64,000 bases of DNA from Wolfiporia cocos (taxonomy: Eukaryota; Basidiomycota; Agaricomycetes; Polyporales; Phaeolaceae): the NCBI GenBank assembly GCA_029448655.1, contig JACCLO010000001.1:62001-126000 (forward strand), in the 5' to 3' direction. Of the stretch, positions 45,727-54,232 are shown one piece after another (the first letter of the stretch is position 1; every line of letters begins with the position of its first letter). A program made the translations under genes and the position numbers. The notes beneath the pieces are model-generated. The model was not told the origin of the DNA. It searched no databases and worked only from the letters and a program-made list of their open reading frames with translations.

Positions 45727-46436
45727 CCATTGATGCTCTATATATGGAAGATGGTGTGGGCTACACGCCCCTCGAGACTGCTGTGCAGAACGACCTCTTG
45801 CAGCGTGCTAGAAGCGGCTTCTGTGGCACGATTCAGCTCCCTGAGACGCTCTCTCTTAACCTTGATTATTACACTGACCGGCCGTTCAATCTTGCATGGC
45901 AGTCCGTCGAGATTCCTCGGCTGCGTGCGACAGTCAAGGCGCTGCTGAAGGTGGGTCGGTTGCGTGCAGGAACGAAAGTCGCGACGGAGCTCGTGAAATT
46001 CACTAAGCTGATGGAGGCGCGACTGGAGAGGAAGAGCGCTGCCGCCGAGGTGGAGGCGCGAGGCATGAAGCCCGACAGTTCTAGTGACGAGCCAGCCCGC
46101 CTGGTCCTCGGTCAGCGGTATTCAGACGAGAGCGAATTTAAGCTCGAGTGGGATCATGGGAATCGCCCGCAGGATACGCTGAAGGCGATCAAGAAGGCGC
46201 TTGCGGCACGTCCGTTCTCCCAGACGCGGGTGCTTGTGCACTTGTCGGATATTCATGCGTCCGTGAAGAGAAGCATGGATGAGTCAACGAAAACACACAA
46301 ACACGTGGACCAGGACCGCGACGACGTTCTTGAGCAAGAGGTGATGGAGACCGCGGAAGACAGGGCGAAGAGGTGCAGCGCCTTGCAGCTCTGCAGCGCT
46401 GGAGGAATGAACCACTTTGGTGATGACTATATCTAG
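45727..46436 (+). pseudogene. Ankyrin gene, 3' end
   Basis: The frame interrupted at 27692/37544 resumes in phase after Y (IDALYMEDGVGYTPLETAV) and stays open to TAG at 46434-46436. The first 20 residues complete an ankyrin-type repeat. The rest is charged and lower in complexity, with a short Lys/Glu-rich helix-forming part (ELVKFTKLMEARLERK). No lesion is seen in this last 230-codon stretch. I take it as the C-terminus of the same host protein because the junction is exact once the CCATT duplication is discounted. Confidence 0.83.
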
Positions 46437-46784
46437 GACTTCGAGGAAGTCACTGCGCTGTACCACCGAATAGCACGGGTACATATATAAGACTTTGTAT
46501 GATAAAGGAATCCGGTCTACATCAACAACTCATGTTGAAGCGTATACGGTGTCAAAACACCAGGAACTGTGCAGTCTCAACGCGTCAACATAATCGTTAA
46601 CCAGGGCAATATTGTAGATATGCAGCTAGATCTTTCCCAAGTAGTACACAATGCAGCCGCAGAGTTCCTTCGATACGCAGCCATGGTCGCAGCCATGTTA
46701 TGCAATCACCGAAAGCCAATCTGCGCTCCGATTCTATTCTTTTTCTAATCAAACTTGCAATCGGCAGATTTCGGTGGCGGCGAT
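46437..46784. other. 3' flank of the ankyrin gene
   Basis: About 350 bp downstream of the stop with no coding or repeat signal that I can identify. It ends at the target duplication of the first MITE. Confidence 0.5.
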
Positions 46785-46792
46785 GTAATACT

Positions 46793-47480
46793 AAGGCTCC
46801 AACCATATAATGTATATACCATGTATACATGGTTTTATATATATACTATATACATATATTTACATGTGGCCGAGTACATGGTATATACATGGTATATTAT
46901 ATGGTATATGGTTGTTGTGACTGCATTCATATTAGACCCTTAATTGATGATTTGAATAGTGTGTTTGAACTAGTTACATGTCTTACAGAATGTACAGTGC
47001 AGTGGTGATATGAGATTTGGACAATCGGGTGGCTGCCACACAAATGCAAAGATGTCAAGACATATATCACATGCTTTGCTTACCCTCTCATTGGTGGAAG
47101 GTAAGATCAGATTTATTTTATGCCATATATCATCCTACATAGTGATTGCATCATGCATTAGACTCATGCATACAAGTTTTCCACTACCTCACACATTGTG
47201 CACAATTCCTAAGCCATTCCTGCTACTAGTGTGGTTGTTGAATGTTGGACACCAATTTTTTCCTCACATCAGCCAAGTGCTGATACCTGTAGCATGTCAT
47301 TAAAGGAAGAGACAATCTCCATAGCCATATGGGTAAAGCAATGGCTATGCCAAGATGTCTAAGAATTTACCATCCAAAAACCATGTAAACCATGTATATA
47401 ATATGTATATACTATGTATATACCATATACCATGTATTTACCGATTTTCTGTACATGTATATTATATGGTTGGGGCCTTA
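46793..47480. mobile_element. hAT-like MITE (688 bp) with 8-bp target duplication
   Basis: The ends are inverted repeats: TAAGGCTCCAACCATATAAT at the left and its near complement (ATTATATGGTTGGGGCCTTA) at the right. TGTAATAC flanks both sides (46785-46792 and 47481-47488). The subterminal regions are AT-rich with many GTATATACCATGTA-like repeats, able to fold back. No transposase frame is present. The 8-bp duplication points to mobilisation by a hAT-superfamily transposase. Confidence 0.82.
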
Positions 47481-47488
47481 TGTAATAC

Positions 47489-48094
47489 GGATTGTTATAG
47501 CGTCCTTGTCACCAGCTGCAGCTGCACGGGCTTCATGTACTCAGAAGATCCACTCTTTATTATTGTGAGTTTCCAATTGAAGGTGCCGACTGATCTGAAC
47601 GGTACTGATCAATTTAGCTATTTCGGAAATTCATGACACACCGCGTTTTCTCGATCGTGTCAACCAATAAGGAAACTGCCGTTTTCAGTATGTGGCTGTA
47701 GCGCGCCGCAGTGCTTTGCACGCTCAGCTATGGCACATTCTAGACCTCGTGCTCATCAAAAATGATATAAGCAGGACCTGAACAGACATTAATATTGTTG
47801 AGCAGCAGAGTCAGTGAATGCAGAGTAGACGGTGTACACAAATTAGCTAGAGCTAGTCTCTCACGTAGTATTGGCGCTCTAGCCACATTCTTGACACGTT
47901 CGAGAAAAACGCGCTGTGTCATAAATTCCCGAAATAGCTGTAATGATCGATGATCTCCGAAAGCAGATTGCAACTCCTCTGTAGATGCCAAGCAGGACGA
48001 TCAAATCGCCATGGCGTACCGTCAGCACTATACACTGTGTGGATATACATCAGCAGCCGGCCGCATAAGCATTGTGCTCCATATTTGACACATG
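47489..48094. other. Intergenic region between the two MITEs
   Basis: About 600 bp without recognisable genes. An 83-codon minus-strand frame at 47740-47991 has no motif and no splice context. Nothing else seen. Confidence 0.45.
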
Positions 48095-48229
48095 CTACAA
48101 CCGTAGAGTTTCAGTCAACTATCTTAATCTGCCAACTGCCCTTCGCTTAAGAAATCGCAGTTGCGAGCTAGGTTTGCACGCAGATTAATCTGCTAGCTGC
48201 GGCAGATTAATCTACTGTGACAATAAAAT

Positions 48230-48315
48230 GGTACATCCAGGATTCGAACCAAGGACCTTAGCGCGGATGAGAATAAGAGCATCGTAGCATACATTAGCCA
48301 ACTGAGCTACGGTGC
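48230..48315 (-). ncRNA. tRNA-like sequence, left arm
   Basis: On the minus strand an A-box TAGCTCAGTTGG (48298-48309) and a consensus B-box GGTTCGAATCC (48240-48250) are spaced as in a tRNA gene. The acceptor-stem halves do not pair well, so I read this as tRNA-derived rather than a working tRNA. It could still serve as an internal Pol III promoter. Confidence 0.5.
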
Positions 48316-48597
48316 AACTGGTGTCTGCACACTCTAGGAAGTATATAGAGTATTTTGAAACCTTCATTTTCGCAGTTTAACATTTTCCATAACACAAATA
48401 CAAATGAATCCGCCTCTAAAGACCTGTGATTCCAGTGTATCCATTGTGGGTTGCTCCAGGTCAGGCATGGCAAAATAAGCTACCACTATCATTAATTTCT
48501 TTATGCTTGTTGTAGCAGTTAGTTGCCTTGATGATTTGCGGAAATTGTGTGAAAATTTGCGTTATATATATTTTGATTGGTCAAATGTAATTGTTGT

Positions 48598-48681
48598 CAC
48601 TATGGCTCAGTTGGCTAATTATGCTGCAATGCTCTTATTCTCATCTGTGCTAAGGTCCTTGGTTCGAATCCTGGATGTACC
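48598..48681 (+). ncRNA. tRNA-like sequence, right arm
   Basis: A-box TGGCTCAGTTGG (48603-48614) and B-box GGTTCGAATCC (48661-48671) on the plus strand, mirroring the left arm. The acceptor stem is likewise poor. Confidence 0.5.
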
Positions 48682-48815
48682 ATTTTATTGTCACAGTAGA
48701 TTAATCTGCCGCAGCTAGCAGATTAATCTGCATGCAAACCTAGCTCGCGACTGCAATTTCTTGAGCGAAAGGCAGTTGGCAGATTAAGACAATTGACTGA
48801 AGTCCCTCTACAACC

Positions 48816-49430
48816 TAAGACACACACCTGGGGGAAGGGGGCTCACTCAAAGGCACCTTCCTGGTCCAGGGCATCTAAGGCTGAAGAGGCCAAGACAAGT
48901 CTGAGGTTCACTAAAGACTGTTGGCCGTATATATAGATTCTACTATTTGTACATGTTAGAGGGTGTGGGCTGTAAGGCCATTGACGCCGGTATATGATTG
49001 GTCTAGCTACGGGGCCAGTATGGTATTGGAGCATGGGAGTGTACGTGATGTGAGTCCATGGCGGCGTAGTGGATCAGGCCTGGATCGGTGGTTCTTGTTG
49101 ATCAGGAGTTTGCCGGTAATGGTGGGGTTTTAAGTCCGTGACTGGGGTGTTAGTGGTCCAGGTTCCCAGGGAGTGGTACTGAGGAGTGGTGGTAGCCGGG
49201 AACGTGGACTGGCCGGTATGGGCTGTGCATGATGTAGGGTGATCGAACATGATCGGCTGCAATCGGTGACGTTGGGTCCTGTGACTGCTAGGGTTCTCAG
49301 TTGTACAGGGGCTGCTCAAGGTTGGTGTTCCTCATAGACTAGGGCAGCTGGAGTTTAAGGCCTTCCATGGGCCATAGTCTGTAGTGTACATAGTCCGTGC
49401 CAGTAATGGCGGGTAGTCCGTGGCTGTTTT
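48816..49430 (-). repeat. Degenerate LTR fragment related to the solo LTR at 51076
   Basis: From the GGGGGAAGGGGGCTC stretch onward it aligns with 51100-51560, including GGCCAAGACAAGTCTGAGG, a TATA-type motif, and GCCGGTAATGG and AGTCCGTGA blocks. Its end near 49430 is unclear. Orientation is inferred from similarity of the predicted transcript-start motif to that of the X/Y family. Confidence 0.6.
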
Positions 49431-49974
49431 GATCCACGCAGAGACTACTGAATACCCTTTGTTGACGCCTCACTGGAGGAAGGAACTTAGCATTCAACCA
49501 CTTTATCATGCATTTATTTCTAGGGATCCCTGCTCAACCAGTGAGCCTTCTTTCATGTATAACAATCCTATGCCCATGGTCTTGCGATGTATCAGATTGT
49601 AGTTGATATCTTGTGTCTAACCACAGGACTTTGACATTTCAGCCACTGTTGCGCTCAACCACAACACTTTGTATTTGTTATTTTAGCATGCTAGCCTTAT
49701 GGACTTAGTGGTAGCAGTACCAAGGACACTATGACCCCGATTACAGAATCATAGTATAAAACCTGATGTAAATACCGGTCAAGTTCCTCAGCTCAACCTT
49801 GTTGAATTACAAGGATCTTATACTCATTCTCAAAGGCTTGAGCAATTAAGCCCGCAGCTTGTATATCGATGCTTCTGACTCTGCAGAGTCCGACAAGTAG
49901 TGCGCTACTTGACACGCTGAGTAACTCAACTTAGTTGATTCAGCTGAATGGATATTCAATCCGTAACAGAGGGG
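49431..49974 (+). repeat. Unassigned DNA ending in a degenerate LTR of the 58370 family
   Basis: The last 250 bp (about 49725-49974) resemble the 3' half of the LTR at 58370-59079: AGTATAAAA...CTTGTTG...CTTATACTC and an end in ATCCGTAACA. The left border cannot be placed. The first 300 bp of this interval show nothing recognisable. Confidence 0.4.
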
Positions 49975-50129
49975 CCATCTGTGTTGGATCTCATCTTCAC
50001 TGGCTTTGCCGCTGATGAAGCAGTGGGCAGAGTTGCTGGGAGCGCTAACTTAGAGCAATGCACCCTCTCTTCTGCTGATATATCATCATCTTCACTGAGC
50101 TCCCTGTCCTCACCAAGCCACTCATCCTT

Positions 50130-50218
50130 GGCGGATCCCTCATCCTCAGCAGATCCCTCATCCTCAGCAGACCCCACATCCTCAGCAGACCCCGCATCCT
50201 CAGCAGACCCCACATCCT
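50130..50218 (+). repeat. 18-bp minisatellite
   Basis: About five copies of an 18-bp unit of the form GATCCCTCATCCTCAGCA. In the plus frame it reads as a hexapeptide repeat DPSSSA within a 93-codon open frame (49948-50229). That frame starts inside LTR sequence and has no other support, so I annotate only the repeat. Confidence 0.65.
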
Positions 50219-50229
50219 TGCCTTCCTAA

Positions 50230-51070
50230 AACTCTTCTGATGCCTAATCTCTGCTCTGTGACTCTATGCTCTCACTGCTTGCTAGTGCTCCTTGCTCATA
50301 TCAATTTATTGCTCTGTGTCTGACCCACTCCCTACAATTGTCACTGTCTTTGCTGCTTTTATTGATCATTGCTCTCGTGCACTCAAATATTCTGATCTCC
50401 CTCCCTCACGGTGCTGTAATATGCTATACTCTGTGCCATGATCTCTGCAATATCTGACTGCCCAGTAGATCCACTTGATGTAGTATGCCATTCATAGTAT
50501 TGACCACTGTATTGTAACCATATGCCAATTATAATTTGCCCCGGACATACCTCGAATGCCTCAGATTAAGCATCAGTCTGGGTGATTGGTCCCAATATAA
50601 TGTCTGAGTCAATACATTCTGGCCCATGAGGCCTGGCATCTGGTGGCTGACCTGGAACCATTCACCAGATGCCTTTGTGAGTTTCCCAGTGTTCACCAGA
50701 TGCCACCCGTGACTTTGCAACAGTTTACCGGATGCCTCGGTATTTTCCCAGAGGTCAAAATACAAATCATATTTTATCGGCCTAAATCTGTCTGATAACG
50801 TATACCAGTCTGACGTCACTTTATCTACGCTTATCTACCATCGCTGATGATCTAGGTTTAATTGAACAACAGTTGGTCTTTCACACAGAACGCTACGAAT
50901 GTAAAGCTTTAAGTGCATGGCATAATTGGGCATCACGAGGCTTCTCCGAACGCGTGAGAAACGAACGCGTGAGAAACGAGTGTTTACGGGCACCAGATAA
51001 TAGCCTAGTCCTAGCGAGATTGGTGATAGGTAGCGGAATCCTGCCAACTCCGGGACGAGGAGGTTCTTGT
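50230..51070. other. Intergenic region, no gene identified
   Basis: About 840 bp of moderate GC. It contains short dispersed CACCAGATGCC and CCGGATGCC motifs (50640-50730) and a GAACGCGTGAGAAAC duplication near 50947-50979. No coding frame or element ends can be supported. Confidence 0.45.
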
Positions 51071-51614
51071 CCAAATGACAGACGCAACAAACTAGCACTC
51101 AACCGGGGGAAGGGGGCTCGCTCAAAGGCGCCTTCCTGGTCCCGGGAACACTAGCCGTCAAAGGCCAAGACAAGTCTGAGGTTTACGCTCAAGACTGCCT
51201 GGCATATATACTCCTAAAGTATTTGTACATGTTTGTGTACAGCGGCTCAGAGGCCTCTACGTACTGGTATCTAACTGGCTATGAGCTACGTGCCGGTAAT
51301 GGCATCGGAGCGCTGGATGTCCATGGCGACGTAGCGTGTAAGGGGCGGATCAGATAGAGTAGCCAGTCTGTCGGGTTCGATCGGTGGTTCTCGTCGATCG
51401 TTGGGTGCGCCGGTAATGGCGGGGTTCTAAGTCCGTGATCGGGCGTGGTCTGCCACGATTGGGATTGGCCGGTACGGGCCGTGGAGTGATCGAGCGTGAT
51501 CGGCTGCGATTGGTGTCTAGCGCTCTGTGACTGGTAGGGTTCTCAGTCGTGCAGAGCCTGGGGTTATTATCCCTGCCTGTTGTACTCGTAGGTCAGGGTG
51601 CGTACGGGGTATAG

Positions 51615-52172
51615 TGTCACGGATCACTCCTGGGGGGGTATCTGTACATCCCTCGCTATTGGTACTCATAGGCGCCGCTAGGTGCGCGCGCGCCTTCCTG
51701 GTCTTCAGCTACCTCCAGCGTCTCCTCTTGCCATCTAGATCATCTGACTCAGTAGTTTAGCGCTGTAGGGTAGCGCGCGCCTCAGGTACGGACACGTTAC
51801 GGTCACAGTAGTTACATGTACGTTACTAGTCATGTGCCTCTTAGATAATGCGCACGGGCCATTACTTTAGGGCACGACTCGTAGTTACCATCGTCATGTA
51901 TATATTACGTCGAGATGTGGGCTTACACCCCATCTCTCAGATTCTCGTCAATGGGATAATCCCCTTACTCGCTATTTCGTTTGTGTTGCTGCTGGCCCGG
52001 GGCCCCATCTTCTCTTCCTTGTCTGTGATTGCGCCTTCGACGTCTGGGCACCTCGCGACTCGGTCGCTTGGATGGACCTATGAGTACGCCGCTGCGCGTC
52101 GTTACTGCCTTGTGGAGGGCTGTGGGGGTTCCCCATGTAGCCATGGTCGCACAGACTGGTGGGTCTGTGACA
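51615..52172 (+). repeat. 5' LTR of the short element
   Basis: It starts TGTCACGGATCAC and ends GGGTCTGTGACA. TATATATT at 51899-51906 precedes the motif ATCTCTCAGATT (51932-51943) by 33 nt. A 110-codon open frame inside it also occurs in the other LTR and is not a gene. Confidence 0.9.
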
Positions 52173-52173
52173 T

Positions 52174-52185
52174 AATCTGAGAGAT
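52174..52185 (+). promoter_or_regulatory. Self-primer binding site of the short element
   Basis: AATCTGAGAGAT, one base inside the LTR, is the perfect 12-nt reverse complement of 51932-51943 at the predicted transcript start. Confidence 0.65.
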
Positions 52186-52951
52186 ATCTTACCTCCCCTC
52201 CGGCGCCACCTGCGCTGGGGCCGAGGGTTCTCCATCTGTAGGTCGCCAAGGCAGCATGGCGGGGCAGCCGACGGTAGAAGCACCGTCGGTCCGTAGTTTT
52301 ACGAGCCCCCACGAAATGCTACACCTGGCAAAGCGACCACAGGGAGTGAGAAAGCAAGACCGCCCCCTTTCGAACGCAAGGTAGCCGGGGTCGATCGACG
52401 TAAGCCGCGATTAGGGCCCGCCACCCACCCCTGCAAAGGGAATGCGGTGTGTGGAGGCACAGTGCAGTCTGACCACTTACCCCTGGGCGGCGGGGATTAC
52501 TCAAGAACTGATGACCAGTGGGTATGCGAAGGACTCCGTAAGGATGTCCAACCCCACAACGACCGGTCAACGCGATGAATATGGACACGACGCCGACAGA
52601 ATTGGCCTTTGGGTACGACGGACACGGGTGACGGGCACCCACAGTGAGTAGTGGCTGGGAGCGATCCTTGCTGGCCACGAAAACTTCAACAAAAAACCTA
52701 GCTACAAGGCTGTCCCTCTCGACTCGGTGAGTCTTGCCAACTCGATGCCGCGCTGGGTTGGCGTCCCCACCAGCGCGCGTCCTCTTCTCTTCAACCCTAT
52801 CCGACGGACGGACCGTCAGAAAACCCGGGTGCTCCCTGCTGCGATTGTTACAGGTGGTGCTGGCCCAGCAGTGCCGGGCTCTCTCTTAACCAACAGGAAG
52901 GGATGTCGTAGGACCAACGTCAGAGACGACGTTTTTTCGGAGGGGGGGTAA
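52186..52951 (+). other. Non-coding interior of the short element
   Basis: About 770 bp with no frame longer than about 120 codons and no retroviral motif. Probably leader and packaging sequence plus the terminal purine tract at about 52938-52951. Confidence 0.6.
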
Positions 52952-53509
52952 TGTCACGGATCACTCCTGGGGGGGTATCTGTACATCCCTCGCTATTGGT
53001 ACTCATAGGCGCCGCTAGGTGCGCGCGCGCCTTCCTGGTCTTCAGCTACCTCCAGCGTCTCCTCTTGCCATCTAGATCATCTGACTCAGTAGTTTAGCGC
53101 TGTAGGGTAGCGCGCGCCTCAGGTACGGACACGTTACGGTCACAGTAGTTACATGTACGTTACTAGTCATGTGCCTCTTAGATAATGCGCACGGGCCATT
53201 ACTTTAGGGCACGACTCGTAGTTACCATCGTCATGTATATATTACGTCGAGATGTGGGCTTACACCCCATCTCTCAGATTCTCGTCAATGGGATAATCCC
53301 CTTACTCGCTATTTCGTTTGTGTTGCTGCTGGCCCGGGGCCCCATCTTCTCTTCCTTGTCTGTGATTGCGCCTTCGACGTCTGGGCACCTCGCGACTCGG
53401 TCGCTTGGATGGACCTATGAGTACGCCGCTGCGCGTCGTTACTGCCTTGTGGAGGGCTGTGGGGGTTCCCCATGTAGCCATGGTCGCACAGACTGGTGGG
53501 TCTGTGACA
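52952..53509 (+). repeat. 3' LTR of the short element
   Basis: A 558-bp direct repeat of 51615-52172, identical by eye, which makes this insertion very recent. Confidence 0.9.
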
Positions 53510-53959
53510 TATAGTATAATGTCTATGCCAGTAATGGTGAGTGTCCGTGCGGTGGGGACGCGAGGTGTCAGGTTTAGTGTTATGGGTCACGTGCGAATAT
53601 AGACCGTGCCCCTAGTCGGCGTATAGCGTAGTGTGCGGTGGCGGTTTTAGCCTTTAGTTTGTACAAGGCGTATCGTTGTGCTATCGTAGCCTATTTGGCT
53701 CTAGGGGTCGGCTCGTGACTCCGGGGTTTAGGGACTAGGCAGCGTATGGCTCTTGCTGCCGGGACTTGGACTGAGTTTAGGGTTAGACTGCTGGTGGCCT
53801 GCTAGTGCCCGTAGTGTCCTGTATAGCGGAGGGCTTCTACTAGCGTTGCCGTAGGATTCCAGCTGGGCTCGGATGGAATGCTGTAGCGTGCTTATGGCGT
53901 GAATGGGGTGTCAACCTAGCGTGGTCTACTAGGCTTTGAAATTGGCTTGTGACACCAAA

Positions 53960-54232
53960 GGCTCACTCAGTCCGGCTCACTCAGTCCCACGACACTCGAA
54001 AGATATTCAGAGGTTGGAACCAAGCAGGCGACGCAAATCACGCGCGCTGACCAAAGCTATAATACACATTATTATGATTGACTCCTGGGGCACATTGAAC
54101 TACTTGTGAGAGTTGCGGTACTATGGCGCGGTATTCTAATATCAGTTATGAATATTTCGATCATCTCGCAGATGTTGGTGCATTCCAGCAACGAACTACA
54201 GGTACATGGCACTAGTACTGCTCAACACTTTT
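53960..54232. other. Intergenic region downstream of the monooxygenase gene
   Basis: About 270 bp between the solo LTR target duplication and the monooxygenase stop codon. GGCTCACTCAGTCC is repeated in tandem at its start. It should hold the 3' untranslated region of the monooxygenase. Nothing else is seen. Confidence 0.5.

Larger units (their letters stand above)
48103..48807. mobile_element. Foldback MITE (705 bp) with about 200-bp arms that each carry a tRNA-like sequence
   Basis: Two arms (about 48111-48310 and 48600-48800) are inverted copies with few mismatches. CTACAACC at 48095-48102 and 48808-48815 looks like an 8-bp target duplication. Each arm holds GCAGATTAATCTGC palindromes and a tRNA-derived block with A-box and B-box. 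The loop between the arms (about 290 bp) is AT-rich and non-coding. No transposase. Confidence 0.72.
51615..53509 (+). mobile_element. Short non-autonomous LTR element (1895 bp, LARD/TRIM-like)
   Basis: Two 558-bp LTRs, identical by eye (51615-52172 and 52952-53509), flank 779 bp of non-coding DNA. The target duplication TATAG is at 51610-51614 and 53510-53514. It has a self-primer site, a purine tract CGGAGGGGGGGTAA before the right LTR, and no gag or pol frame. The LTRs belong to the same family as the solo LTRs at 24767 and 34619. It must depend on proteins of an autonomous relative. Confidence 0.9.
51076..53954 (-). repeat. Solo LTR (about 980 bp) interrupted by a short LTR element
   Basis: It begins TGACAGACG at 51076 and ends GGCTTGTGACA at 53954, with CCAAA at 51071-51075 and 53955-53959. 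The element 51615-53509 is inserted in it, leaving two parts (51076-51614 and 53515-53954). On the minus strand it starts TGTCACAAGCC, like the X/Y LTRs, and has a related transcript-start motif, so it is a distant relative of that family. Confidence 0.78.

Noticed and set aside
48230..48315. A true tRNA gene
   Set aside because: A- and B-boxes are good, but the acceptor stem does not pair and the sequence is part of an inverted repeat with a second such block. It is better explained as tRNA-derived mobile DNA.
49948..50229. A 93-codon frame with a DPSSSA repeat tail
   Set aside because: It starts inside a degenerate LTR end and its second half is an 18-bp minisatellite. No splice or homology support, so only the repeat is annotated.
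51848..52180. A 110-codon open frame repeated at 53185-53514
   Set aside because: Both copies lie wholly or mainly inside the two LTRs of the short element. The repetition reflects LTR identity, not a gene family.
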